From assembly GCA_030454225.1 (NCBI GenBank), contig JAKDRW010000009.1:1-57550 (forward strand): DNA of 57,550 bases, in the 5' to 3' direction. The position numbers and the translations under genes were made by a program. Every line of letters begins with the position of its first letter. The stretch's first letter is position 1. Source of the stretch: Vreelandella subglaciescola (lineage in GTDB: Bacteria; Pseudomonadota; Gammaproteobacteria; Pseudomonadales; Halomonadaceae). The notes under the pieces are model-generated. The model saw only the letters and a program-made list of their open reading frames with translations. It did not search any database and was not told the origin of the DNA. Shown in pieces: positions 1 to 8,707 of the stretch.

Positions 1-22
1 GTAAGAGAAAAGAGGCTAAAAG

Positions 23-1087
23 ATGACGAAGCTGCAGTTGCGCAACGTATCCAAGAGGTTTCAGCAAGTGCAGGCGCTGCAAGACATCAGCCTGGAGCTT
101 GAGGCGGGGCAGATGCTGGCGGTGCTCGGCCCGTCGGGTTGCGGTAAGACCACGCTGTTGCGCTCTATCGCTGGTTTTGAATTTCCCGATGCGGGCTCCA
201 TCAGCGTTGACGGTGAGGTGTTGAACGATAGCAAGATCCACGTCAGGCCCGAGAAGCGCCGCATTGGCTATGTACCCCAGAGCGGCGTGCTGTTTCCCCA
301 TCTGACAGTGGCGAAAAACATTGCCTTTGGCCTGTCCGGCAGCCAGCGCAAGTCGGGGCGCATCAGTGAGATGCTCGCGTTGGTGGGCATGGAGGGCTTG
401 GGTGAGCGCATGCCGCACGAGCTGTCCGGCGGTCAGCAGCAGCGCATTGCGCTGGCACGCGCCCTGGCGCCGGAACCTTCGCTGGTGCTGTTGGACGAGC
501 CGTTTAGCGCTCTGGACGCGGGGCTGCGCGCGGCGCTGCGTGAGGAGGTGCGTGCGGCGCTGAAAGCGATAGGTGCCACTGCCATTTTGGTGACCCACGA
601 CCAGGAAGAAGCGCTATCGATGGCCGATCGGGTCGCCGTCATGCGCCAGGGCTACTGCGTGCAGGTGGCAGACCCCGTATCGCTATACAAGTACCCGGCC
701 GACCTTCGCGTAGCGCACTTTGTCGGTGAGGCCACGACCCTCAAGGCGCCGGTGGCCAATGGCAGTATTGACACGCTGTTTGGCAGCCTCAAGGTAGCAT
801 CAGGCTGCCCCAGGGACTGCCGTCTGGCCACTATTATGGTACGGCCCGAACAATTTATTGTCGGCAAGCCGGATGGGCAGCAAGTCAGCGGGAAAGTGCT
901 GAAGACGGTTTATTACGGCCATGATGCGCTGATGTATCTCAAGACCGATGCGCAGTTCGGCGCCGCTGAAATACGCGTCCGCGTGATGGGCGCGCCGACG
1001 TTTTCCCCCGGCGACCCTGTCAGCATAGCGGTCAGCGGCGACGTCATGGCTTATCCGCAGGAAGGACAAGAAGGACAGGCTGCCTGA
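23..1087 (+). CDS. ABC transporter ATP-binding protein, Fe3+ (FbpC) type
   Basis: This is the cytoplasmic ATPase of an importer, most likely for ferric iron. Walker A GPSGCGKT lies at residues 36-43, the signature LSGGQ at 134-138, Walker B LVLLDEP at 154-160 and the switch His at 192. A C-terminal TOBE-like regulatory region of about 115 residues follows, as in FbpC, PotA and CysA proteins. At 354 residues it has the family's normal length. The start has a purine-rich site (agaggc) a few bases upstream. Permease and binding-protein partners are not downstream, so they probably lie upstream of the window on the same strand. Substrate is inferred from overall resemblance to FbpC; a polyamine or other anion importer is possible. 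Confidence 0.8.
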   Translation: MTKLQLRNVSKRFQQVQALQDISLELEAGQMLAVLGPSGCGKTTLLRSIAGFEFPDAGSISVDGEVLNDSKIHVRPEKRRIGYVPQSGVLFPHLTVAKNIAFGLSGSQRKSGRISEMLALVGMEGLGERMPHELSGGQQQRIALARALAPEPSLVLLDEPFSALDAGLRAALREEVRAALKAIGATAILVTHDQEEALSMADRVAVMRQGYCVQVADPVSLYKYPADLRVAHFVGEATTLKAPVANGSIDTLFGSLKVASGCPRDCRLATIMVRPEQFIVGKPDGQQVSGKVLKTVYYGHDALMYLKTDAQFGAAEIRVRVMGAPTFSPGDPVSIAVSGDVMAYPQEGQEGQAA

Positions 1088-1141
1088 GTTTACTGACGCT
1101 GGCACCAACGCTGAGCCCTAGACGCCGGGCATAACCCCCTA

Positions 1142-1187
1142 ACAAAAACGCCCCGCCGGCTATGATTGACCGGCGGGGCATTTTTGT
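1142..1187. terminator. Bidirectional rho-independent terminator
   Basis: A 10-bp perfect GC-rich stem (1150-1159 with 1070+100 = 1170-1179) is flanked by an A-run on the left and a T-run on the right. It can therefore stop both the ABC ATPase transcript (+) and the cysJI transcript (-), which converge here. Confidence 0.85.
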
Positions 1188-1216
1188 CTGCGCGTTAGCT
1201 AGCCGTCAGCGCTGCG

Positions 1217-2932
1217 CTATACGGCGTAGGCCTTGTGAAACACCTCGGGGCCGCGTTCGGCGTCTACCGTGCCCGAGCGTACCAGCCAGTCGCCAAAGCC
1301 TTCGCCGTCGTTGCGCTCGGCGGCAAAGCGTTCGAGCATCGGGTCGATCAGCCCGAGGATGGTGGCCTCGTCGATGTTCTCGCGGTAGAGGCGGTTCATG
1401 CGTTCGCCGCGCTCGTCGCCGCCGAGAAAGAGGTTATATTTGCCCAGCGCCTTGCCGGTCAGGCCGATCTCGGCCAGGTAGGGACGTGCACAGCCGTTGG
1501 GGCAGCCGGTGACGCGCACGTTGATCGGCGTGTCGGAGAGCCCGTGCTTGTCCATCAGCGCGTCGAGGCTGTCGGTCAGCGACGGCAGGTAGCGCTCGGA
1601 CTCGGCCATGGCCAGCGCGCAGGTGGGGAAGGCCACGCACGACATGGAGTTGCGCGCAAGCGGCGAGATACCGCTGCCGTCTTCCAGCCCGTAGTGGTCG
1701 ACCAGCGTCTGAATTTCGGCCTTTTTCTCCGGCGTGACGTTGGCGATGATCAGGTTCTGGTTACAGGTAATGCGGAAGTCGCCGGTGTGTACGTGGGCGA
1801 TTTCGCGCAGGGCGGTGCGCAGCTTGAGCTCGTCGGTGTCGAGTACCCGGCCGCTGCGAATCGACAGCGTCAGGTGCTGGTTGCCGTTTTCGCCCTCGAC
1901 CCAGCCGAAGCGGTCGCCGTTATGGGTGAAAACGTAGTCGCGCACCGGCTCCATGGGCGTGCCGTGATACTCGGCGAAGCGCTCGAGGAACCACTCCACG
2001 CCGTGGTCGGCCATGGTGTACTTGAAGCGCGCGTGGGTACGCTCGGTGCGGCATCCGTGATCGCGCTGGATGGCGGCGATGGCTTCGCAGGCGTCGACCA
2101 CCTGGTCGACGGGCACGTAGCCGGCGACGTCGGCAAGGCGCGGGTGGGTGGCCTCGTTGCCGTAGGTCATGCCCATGCCGCCGCCTACGCCGACGTTGAA
2201 GCCCTTGAGCTCGCCATCTTCGACAATCGCAATCAGCGCGATGTCGTTGGACAGCACGTCGGCGTCGTTTTCCGGCGGTATCGCCAGCGCGATTTTGAAC
2301 TTGCGCGGCAGGTAGTAGTAGCTATAGAACGGCTCTTCCTCTTTTGCCGCGTCGTCCTCGCCCCGCGCTTCCACGCGCTCTTCGCCCAGCCAGATCTCGG
2401 CGTAGGCTTTGGAGCGCCATTTGAGCCGCTCGCTGATGTCGATGGAGTAGCGGTGGATGTCAGCGTGCACCTGGGACTGGTACGGGTTGACGTTGGCGAT
2501 GACGTTGCGGTTAACGTCGCCGCAGGCGCCGCGTGTGTCCAGCCCCAGCGCGTCGATGGCACGCATCAGCGGGCGCATCTTGTGCTTGAACACGCCGTGA
2601 AACTGGAACGTCTGGCGCGTGGTCAGCTTGAGCGTGTGGTTGGCGCAGTCGCCGGCGATGTCGTCGAGCCCCAGCCACTGGGCGGGGTTGAGCACGCCGC
2701 CGGGCAGGCGCAGGCGCACCATGAACATGTGCAGCGGCTCCAGGCGCTGGCGGCGACGCTCGTCGCGCAGGTCGCGGTCGTCCTGGAGGTAGGTGCCGTG
2801 GAACTTGGTCAGCTTGTTGTCGTCGTCCGAGATCGCGCCGGTGGCCGCGTCGTCGAGCCCCTCGGCGATGGTGCCGCGCAGGTAGTTGCTTTCGCGCTTG
2901 ATAATCTCGGCTTCAGGAAACTTGGTGCTCAT
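1217..2932 (-). CDS. cysI: NADPH sulfite reductase hemoprotein (beta) subunit
   Basis: CysI carries siroheme and a 4Fe-4S cluster and reduces sulfite to sulfide with electrons from CysJ, in assimilatory sulfate reduction. The two cysteine pairs that hold the cluster and siroheme are visible in the C-terminal third, in SCVAFPTC and in GCPNGC. At 571 residues it matches the enterobacterial protein (about 570). Its ATG shares one base with the cysJ stop (TAATG), so the two are probably translationally coupled in a cysJ-cysI operon. The order J then I is the classical one. No gene for CysH or siroheme synthase is nearby. Confidence 0.95.
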   Translation of the reverse strand: MSTKFPEAEIIKRESNYLRGTIAEGLDDAATGAISDDDNKLTKFHGTYLQDDRDLRDERRRQRLEPLHMFMVRLRLPGGVLNPAQWLGLDDIAGDCANHTLKLTTRQTFQFHGVFKHKMRPLMRAIDALGLDTRGACGDVNRNVIANVNPYQSQVHADIHRYSIDISERLKWRSKAYAEIWLGEERVEARGEDDAAKEEEPFYSYYYLPRKFKIALAIPPENDADVLSNDIALIAIVEDGELKGFNVGVGGGMGMTYGNEATHPRLADVAGYVPVDQVVDACEAIAAIQRDHGCRTERTHARFKYTMADHGVEWFLERFAEYHGTPMEPVRDYVFTHNGDRFGWVEGENGNQHLTLSIRSGRVLDTDELKLRTALREIAHVHTGDFRITCNQNLIIANVTPEKKAEIQTLVDHYGLEDGSGISPLARNSMSCVAFPTCALAMAESERYLPSLTDSLDALMDKHGLSDTPINVRVTGCPNGCARPYLAEIGLTGKALGKYNLFLGGDERGERMNRLYRENIDEATILGLIDPMLERFAAERNDGEGFGDWLVRSGTVDAERGPEVFHKAYAV

Positions 2933-4737
2933 TAGTAGATATCCCGCTGGTAGCGTTTCTGGCGGGACAACTCCCGCAGGTAGTCGGTGGCGTCTTCTTC
3001 GTTTTTACCGCCGGCGTCGATGATCACGTCGAGCAGCGCGCGGTGAACGTCGGGCGCCATGCGGTCGGCATCGCCGCACACGTAAAGGTAAGCGCCGCGC
3101 TCGAGCCAGCGCCAGACTTCTTCGGCGTTCTCGCGCAGGCGCTGCTGGACGTAGACTTTTTCCCCCTGATCGCGGGAGAAGGCCACGTCGATGCGGTCGA
3201 CGACTCCCTGACGCCGCCAGGCCAGCCACTCGCTCTGGTAGAGGAAGTCCGAGTGGAAGTTACGGTCGCCGAACAGCAGCCAGTTGTTGCCTTCGGCCTC
3301 GCGCTCTTCGCGCTCCTGCATGAAGGCGCGGAACGGGGCGATGCCGGTGCCCGGCCCGATCATGATCACCGGCGCGGCGTCGTCTTCGGGCAGGCGGAAG
3401 TGCTTGTTAGCCTCAATGTACGCCGGCACGGCGGTGTCGTCGGCGAGGCGGTCGGCAAGCCAGGACGAGGCCACGCCTTCGCGCCGGCGGCCTTCGGTTT
3501 CGTAGCGTACCGCGGCGACGGTCAGGTGGACTTCGTCGTCTACCGCGGCCTGGCTTGAGGCGATGGAGTAAAGCCGCGGCGGCAGCTTGCGCAGCGCCTC
3601 GACCAGTGTCTGGGCGTCAAGGCCTTCAATCGGCGCGTCTTCGGCCAGGTCAAGCAGGTCGCGGCCGTAAAGCCACTCGGCGAGCTTGGCATTGTCGGTG
3701 GTCAGCTCGGTGAGCTCGACGCTGCCGCTAAGCGCGGCCCACTTTTCGACCACCGGGCGGGTCAGCAGGGTAATTTCGCGGTGGTGCTTGAGCGCGCCGG
3801 CAAGCGTGGTATCGATGTCGCCGGCGGTCACCGGGGTGTCGGGATCAAGCCCCAGCGCCTCGATGATGGCGGCCACCAGCGCCGGGTCGTTCTGCGGGTA
3901 AAGCCCCAGCGAGTCGCCCGGCTGGTAGCTCAGGCCGGAGCCGTCGAGCGACAGCTCGATGTGGCGGGTTTCCTTGCTCGATCCGCGGCCGTTGAGCCAC
4001 TGGTTGTCGAGCACCTCGGCCATGAACGGGTAGCGGCGGGTATACGCCTCGGTCGTGGGGGCGGGGCTAACGCTGGTCGCGGTGGGCATGCCCGACGCGC
4101 CGGCTTCGTTTTGCAGCTCTTCCAGCAGCGCCTTGAACCAGGCGTCGGCCTGGTCGTCGTAGTCCACGTCGCAGTCGGCGCGCTCTACCAGTGCGGTACC
4201 GCCGAGCTTGGCAAAGGCTTCGTCGAAGTCCTTGCCGGTCTGGCAGAAGTACTCGTAGCTGGTGTCACCCAGCGACAGCACGGCGTACTTGAGGTGCTTG
4301 AGCGACGGCGCCTTGCGGCCGTGGATGAACTCGTGCAGGTCGATGGCGTTGTCCGGCGGCTCGCCCTCGCCGTGGGTCGAGGTAATGACGGCAACGAACG
4401 TCTCGCTTTTCAGCTGGCGCGGCTTGAAGTCGGCCATGTCCAGCACCCGGGCGTCGATGCCCAGGGCATTGGCCTGCTCGCCGAGAGTTTCGGCCAGGCC
4501 TTCGCAGTTGCCGGTCTGGGAGCCGTAAAGCACGGTCAGAGACGGGCGCTCTTGGCCGGCATCGCCGGCGCTTTGTGCGGCAGCGGCGCTGCCGGGGGCG
4601 CCGGCTTTGGCCGCCTGATGGCCGGCAATAAAGCCCGCCAGCCAGTCAAACTGGTGGGGCGCCAGGGTGTCAATCAGGCGATTTAACCCGCTGGCCTGTT
4701 CGGTCGACAGCGGGGAATTACTAGGATCAATTATCAT
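2932..4737 (-). CDS. cysJ: NADPH sulfite reductase flavoprotein (alpha) subunit
   Basis: CysJ passes electrons from NADPH through FAD and FMN to CysI. Domain order is an N-terminal leader, a flavodoxin-like FMN domain (from about residue 66, starting LTVLYGSQTGNCEGLA), an FAD domain with PRLYSIASS, and an NADPH domain with GPGTGIAPFRAF. The last residues RDIY match the family terminus. At 601 residues it is full length. No good ribosome-binding site precedes the ATG, so the exact start is less certain than the gene. An inverted repeat, GGTTAC at 4754-4759 and GTAACC at 4769-4774, sits 17-37 bases upstream and may be part of its control region. Confidence 0.95.
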   Translation of the reverse strand: MIIDPSNSPLSTEQASGLNRLIDTLAPHQFDWLAGFIAGHQAAKAGAPGSAAAAQSAGDAGQERPSLTVLYGSQTGNCEGLAETLGEQANALGIDARVLDMADFKPRQLKSETFVAVITSTHGEGEPPDNAIDLHEFIHGRKAPSLKHLKYAVLSLGDTSYEYFCQTGKDFDEAFAKLGGTALVERADCDVDYDDQADAWFKALLEELQNEAGASGMPTATSVSPAPTTEAYTRRYPFMAEVLDNQWLNGRGSSKETRHIELSLDGSGLSYQPGDSLGLYPQNDPALVAAIIEALGLDPDTPVTAGDIDTTLAGALKHHREITLLTRPVVEKWAALSGSVELTELTTDNAKLAEWLYGRDLLDLAEDAPIEGLDAQTLVEALRKLPPRLYSIASSQAAVDDEVHLTVAAVRYETEGRRREGVASSWLADRLADDTAVPAYIEANKHFRLPEDDAAPVIMIGPGTGIAPFRAFMQEREEREAEGNNWLLFGDRNFHSDFLYQSEWLAWRRQGVVDRIDVAFSRDQGEKVYVQQRLRENAEEVWRWLERGAYLYVCGDADRMAPDVHRALLDVIIDAGGKNEEDATDYLRELSRQKRYQRDIY

Positions 4738-5046
4738 AGGGCACGGTCAGCATGGTTACTATTTTTATGTAACCTACCATCGGAGCGAGGAGGGTTTGTA
4801 AAAACATTGATATTGTTTTGCGATATTAAACTACCAGTTTTATATATGATATTGTTATAAGCTGGGCTTTCACGCTTTATTATCAAAAAATACCGTTGTT
4901 AAACAATCGGTTAAGATATTTTGGGAAATAGGTGAAATCTGGTTGACTCCCTATGTAATTGATATTTAAAGTTATGCTTAATAGTTATTAATAGTATTTA
5001 TGTTATTGCTTTATCGTTTATCTGCGCTCAAACCAAGGAGAAAGGC
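4738..5046. promoter_or_regulatory. AT-rich divergent control region of cysJI and sqr
   Basis: This 309-base gap has no gene and is strikingly AT-rich compared with its surroundings. It contains the inverted repeat GGTTAC/GTAACC at 4754-4774 near cysJ. It also holds a perfect 10-base direct repeat TGATATTGTT at 4808-4817 and 4847-4856 (39 bases apart), with a partial third copy TGATATT at 4960-4966. A possible sqr promoter is TTGACT at 4943-4948 with TAAAGT at 4967-4972 (18-base spacer). The regulator is unknown; CysB for cysJ and a sulfide-sensing regulator for sqr are guesses. Confidence 0.5.
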
Positions 5047-6288
5047 ATGCAAACGGAATCCGCAGACCGCTGCCATCAGGTGGTTATTATCGGCGGCGGC
5101 TCGGCCGGCATCACGGTAGCCGCGTCGCTGCTGCGCCGCCGGCCGGAGCTCGATGTGGCCATTGTCGAGCCGTCCTCACAGCATTATTATCAGCCGGCGT
5201 TTACGCTGGTGGGCGGCGGGACCTACGCGCTGGATAACACCCGCCGTGCCATCCGCGACGTGGTGCCCAAAGGCGCCACCCTGATCCAGGCGGCGGTCAC
5301 TGCGCTTGCCCCCGACGACAACGCCGTGCAGCTGGATGACGGCCAGCGGCTGGGCTATTCTCAGCTGGTGATGGTGCCGGGTATCAAGCTCGACTGGGGC
5401 CGCGTTGACGGCCTTGCGGCGACGCTGGGCAAAAACGGCGTGTGCAGCAACTATAGCCCCGGGACCGTGCGCTATACCTGGCAGTGCCTGGACGCCTTTA
5501 GCGGCGGCAACGCTATCTTTACCCAGCCGCCGCCGCTGAAATGCGCCGGCGCGCCGCAAAAAATCGCCTATCTGGCCGCCGATCACGTCAAACGCAAGGG
5601 GCTTGGCGATAAAAGCACGCTGAAGTTCTACAGCGGCGGCGGGGCGCTGTTCAGCGTGCCCGCGTTTGTGCCGCCCTTGGAGCGCGTGGCCAGGCGTCAC
5701 GGCGTCGAGGTGATTTTATCGCACGATCTGGTGGCGGTAGACGGCGAGCGCAAGGTCGCCACCTTCGAGATGCAAAACGCCGAGGGGGAAAAGACCCGCG
5801 TGGAGCAGGACTTTGATCTGCTTCACGTCACGCCGCACCAGTGCGCGCCGGACTTTATCGCCCAAAGCCCGCTGGCCGGTGCCGGTGGCTGGGTCGAGGT
5901 CGACAAAGCGACGACCCAGCATGTGCGCTACCCCAACGTGTTTTCGCTGGGGGATGCCAGTTCCTTGCCTACGTCGAAAACCCTCGCCGCGGTACGCAAG
6001 CAGGCGCCGGTGACGGTAAAAAACCTGCTCGCCAACATCGACGGTAAAGCGCTGACCGCACAGTACGACGGCTATACTTCCTGCCCGCTGGTGACTGACT
6101 ATGGCCGGGTGATGATCGCCGAGTTTATCTACGACGGCGTGGTCACGCCGACGCTGCCGCTCGATCCGTTCAAGGAAACGCGCTTTTACTGGTGGGTCAA
6201 AAAGCACTTTCTGCCGGCTTTTTACTGGAAGCAGATGCTCACCGGCCGCGAGTGGGATATCGCCCACAAGCCGCGCAAGACGTCCTGA
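5047..6288 (+). CDS. sqr: Sulfide:quinone oxidoreductase, type II
   Basis: This peripheral membrane flavoprotein oxidises sulfide and passes electrons to quinone. The FAD-binding glycine motif GGGSAG is at 16-21. The pair of cysteines that does the sulfur chemistry in type II (mitochondrial SQOR-like) enzymes is present as C166 in LKCAGAP and C346 in SCPLVT. C133 in GVCSNY is an additional cysteine. The second FAD contact SLGDASSLPTSKT is near 300-312. The C-terminal helix region (PFKETRFYWWVKKHFLPAFY) suits membrane attachment. The start follows AAGGAGAAAGGC. It is divergent from cysJI, which makes sulfide, suggesting a role in sulfide detoxification or balance. Confidence 0.85.
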   Translation: MQTESADRCHQVVIIGGGSAGITVAASLLRRRPELDVAIVEPSSQHYYQPAFTLVGGGTYALDNTRRAIRDVVPKGATLIQAAVTALAPDDNAVQLDDGQRLGYSQLVMVPGIKLDWGRVDGLAATLGKNGVCSNYSPGTVRYTWQCLDAFSGGNAIFTQPPPLKCAGAPQKIAYLAADHVKRKGLGDKSTLKFYSGGGALFSVPAFVPPLERVARRHGVEVILSHDLVAVDGERKVATFEMQNAEGEKTRVEQDFDLLHVTPHQCAPDFIAQSPLAGAGGWVEVDKATTQHVRYPNVFSLGDASSLPTSKTLAAVRKQAPVTVKNLLANIDGKALTAQYDGYTSCPLVTDYGRVMIAEFIYDGVVTPTLPLDPFKETRFYWWVKKHFLPAFYWKQMLTGREWDIAHKPRKTS

Positions 6289-6323
6289 TGCGGTAATGCT
6301 GTCTGGTGGTATACGCGCCGCAT

Positions 6324-6362
6324 AAAAAAAGCCCCGGCCAGCGTTCGCTGATCGGGGCTTTT
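6324..6362. terminator. Bidirectional terminator between sqr and the NSS transporter
   Basis: A long stem pairs AAGCCCCG with CGGGGCTT, with an inner arm CAGCG/CGCTG. An A7 run is on the left and a T4 run on the right, so it can act on both converging transcripts. Confidence 0.8.
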
Positions 6363-6399
6363 GCGTGCCGTGGTGTCACACGGCGATTTGCCTAATGGC

Positions 6400-7743
6400 C
6401 TACATTAGCTCGGTGACAAATACCGTAATAACGCCCAGGGGAGCGATGTATTTGACCAGGATGTTCCACGCGCTGAAATCGTAGACATCAAAGCCAAGCT
6501 CCTGGCGCACGGACTCTTTGTCCAGGCACCAGGCGGCAAACACAATCGAGCCCAGACCGGTCAACGGCAGCAGGAACTTCGCCGTCAGCGTATCGAGGAA
6601 GTCGAAAATGTTGAGCCCGAACAGGCTGAAGTCCGCCCAGACGTTGAACGACAAAAGCGCCGCCACGCCCAACAGCCATACGGCGATGCCGCCGATCAGC
6701 GTGGCCGTGAGCCGCGGTAGAGACAGACGCTCTTCGAGCAGTGCGACGGTCGGCTCCAAAAGCGAAATGGCCGAGGTGAGCGCGGCAAACGTCAGCAGCA
6801 AGAAGAACATCAGCCCCAGCACCGTACCGCCGGCCATGTTGCCAAACGCCAACGGCAGGGTGACAAAGATCAGCCCCGGCCCGGCATCCGGGCTGAGCCC
6901 GTTGCTAAATACGATGGGGAAGATAGCCAGTCCCGCCAGCAGCGCAATCACGGTATCGAGGATAATCACCGTGCGTGCAGTGCTGATGAGATTGATCTCT
7001 TCGCCGAGGTAGGAGCCGTAGGCCACCATGATGCCCATGCCCAGCGACAGGGTGAAAAATGCCTGCCCCATGGCGGAAAGCACCACGCCGCCGCTGACGG
7101 CGCTCCAGTCGGGGCTGAACATGAAGTCAACGGCCTCGCCGAAATGCCCGGTGGTGATGCCGTAGCCGACCAGAATCAGCATCAGAATCACCAGCGCCGG
7201 CATCATCGCGCGCGCCGCACTTTCCAGCCCCTTGGTAACGCCGCGGGCGACGATAGCCACCACCAGCGCCATAAAGGCGGTGTGCCAGCCCAAAAGCGTG
7301 ATCGGGCTTGCCAGCATGCCGTTGAACTGTTCGCCGATGCTCTCGGAGCTACCGCCGCTAAAGGTTCCGATCACCGAGCCCAACGTATAGTTAAGCGACC
7401 AGCCGCCGATGACGCTGTAAAACGACAGAATCAAAAAGGCCGCCAGTACGCCGGTGATGCCGATGCCCATCCAAGCGGCGGGCTTGCCGTTCTGGCGTGC
7501 CTGGTCGGCCATGGTGTCGATGGGGTTTTTCTGCCCTCGGCGGCCGATCATCCACTCGGCGACGAGTATCGGCAGACCCACCAGCGCCACGCAGGCCAGG
7601 TAAACCAGCACGAAGGCCGCGCCGCCGTTTTCTCCGACCATGTAGGAGAAGCGCCAAATGTTCCCCAGGCCTACGGCCGATCCCGCGGCCGCCAGCACAA
7701 AGGCCATGCGCGATGACCACTGTGCATGAGCGAGTTTTGCCAT
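6400..7743 (-). CDS. Sodium-dependent transporter, NSS/SNF family
   Basis: This is a multi-helix inner-membrane symporter of the neurotransmitter:sodium symporter family, which imports amino acids or related solutes with Na+. The family's first-helix signature GSAVGLGNIWRF is present near residues 22-33, followed by NGGAAFVLVY. At 447 residues it has the length of bacterial members such as LeuT-like and MhsT-like proteins. The substrate cannot be told from sequence. It stands alone, converges with sqr, and is divergent from the structured non-coding region to its right. Confidence 0.9.
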   Translation of the reverse strand: MAKLAHAQWSSRMAFVLAAAGSAVGLGNIWRFSYMVGENGGAAFVLVYLACVALVGLPILVAEWMIGRRGQKNPIDTMADQARQNGKPAAWMGIGITGVLAAFLILSFYSVIGGWSLNYTLGSVIGTFSGGSSESIGEQFNGMLASPITLLGWHTAFMALVVAIVARGVTKGLESAARAMMPALVILMLILVGYGITTGHFGEAVDFMFSPDWSAVSGGVVLSAMGQAFFTLSLGMGIMVAYGSYLGEEINLISTARTVIILDTVIALLAGLAIFPIVFSNGLSPDAGPGLIFVTLPLAFGNMAGGTVLGLMFFLLLTFAALTSAISLLEPTVALLEERLSLPRLTATLIGGIAVWLLGVAALLSFNVWADFSLFGLNIFDFLDTLTAKFLLPLTGLGSIVFAAWCLDKESVRQELGFDVYDFSAWNILVKYIAPLGVITVFVTELM

Positions 7744-8323
7744 ACATCACCTGCTATTAAAGTGCGTTATAGTAAGTTATTGGATGCGCTAAAGGCGCAT
7801 CGTTTCGGAATGCCGGCGACGCCAAAGGCGCTGGGCATTTGGCGTCGCCGCTAAGCCAGCGTTGTTCCGAAAGTCTGTGCAATTTATCCGATCGGTGCGG
7901 CGTGTGCCAGCAAGGCGCGACAAAACGCGCGTTGAAACGCCGTTTTTACAGCTATGCACAAACGGCGAATAGGTTTTCCACTGAACTATCCACAGGCAGC
8001 CCACGCTTGGCGTGCGCCTAAATAAACGTTGAAACGGGCTTTGTCAATACATCGTCGCGGGCTTTCGTTTACCGGCACCTGCGTGGAAAGCCCGTGTAAC
8101 AGGCATTTCAGCCGTTTCACCGCTGAGTTAGCGGTGATCGGGCGTGCAGCGCGAGAATCCGCGACAAGACGCCTCAGCAACGCCAAGGCGCACCTGTTCA
8201 TGATGTTATCAACAAAATAAAAGCGCGTTTATAAGCTGTGGATAAGAGTTCGGGTTGCCAGGTTTTAGCCCCGCTTTGATGGCGCTTTGGGCGGCCTCAC
8301 CGCGGTGGATAACAGGAGAGCGC
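7744..8323. other. Structured non-coding region with DnaA-box-like motifs
   Basis: No convincing gene is present in these 580 bases. Inverted repeats are dense. They include GATGCGC/GCGCATC at 7783-7801 and a 12-bp perfect pair at 7815-7826/7838-7849, enclosed by TTTCGGAA/TTCCGAAA at 7803-7810/7865-7872. Further pairs are ACGGGCTTT/AAAGCCCGT at 8034-8042/8087-8095 and TCACCGCT/AGCGGTGA at 8117-8124/8130-8137. Five 9-mers match the DnaA box TTATNCACA perfectly or with one mismatch: 7952-7960, 7986-7994 and 8206-8214 on +, and 8237-8245 (perfect) and 8304-8312 on -. It could be a replication-related site or a pair of long leaders; neither is shown. Confidence 0.5.
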
Positions 8324-8707
8324 ATGCTAACGATAACGACGCTTATCGGCGTGATGGCCGGCGGTGCACTGGGCGGCGTACTGCGCGCCTGGTCGAGTCG
8401 GTTTGGCGCCCGCCACCTGGGCGAAAAACTGCCCTGGGGAACGCTGGGCGTGAACTACGCCGCGGCGCTGGCGCTGGGTGCGCTTGCCGGAGGGATGGCG
8501 CAGAGTGAAACGGCCGGCTTTTTCTGGGCGTTTGCCGCCACCGGCGCGCTGGGCGGGCTATCAACGGTGTCATCGCTTGCCCAGCAAAGCCTGGGGCTGT
8601 GGCAGCAGCCACGCCGGGGCGCTGCCGTCGTTTATCTGGCGCTGAGCGTGGCCGGCGGCATTGCGCTTGCCGCCGCGGGCTATGCGCTGGCGGGAGGGGC
8701 TAGCTGA
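8324..8707 (+). CDS. crcB: Fluoride channel/exporter CrcB (FluC), first paralog
   Basis: This small four-helix membrane protein of 127 residues belongs to the FluC family of fluoride channels. The chosen ATG has AGGAG 6 bases upstream; a longer frame from 8255 exists but has no matching site and adds residues foreign to the family. The N-terminal GGxxR motif (GGVLR) and the helix-2 Asn (GVNYAAA) are present. The motif that is usually GGxTTFSTF reads GGLSTVSSL, so its phenylalanines are missing. Its stop overlaps the next crcB start (TGATG). Paired crcB genes usually make heterodimers in which the subunits divide the functional residues. Confidence 0.88.
   Translation: MLTITTLIGVMAGGALGGVLRAWSSRFGARHLGEKLPWGTLGVNYAAALALGALAGGMAQSETAGFFWAFAATGALGGLSTVSSLAQQSLGLWQQPRRGAAVVYLALSVAGGIALAAAGYALAGGAS

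Noticed and set aside
1235-2935. Long open frame on the plus strand opposite cysI (566 codons), and similar long frames opposite cysJ, xdhB and hemX
   Set aside because: High-GC genes leave open mirror frames; these translations are low-complexity Val/Ala/Gly/Arg strings with no family motifs, while the opposite strand encodes clear enzymes.
8210-8323. Fluoride riboswitch before the crcB pair
   Set aside because: I looked for the conserved GGNGAUGG stem and pseudoknot bases and did not find a convincing match.
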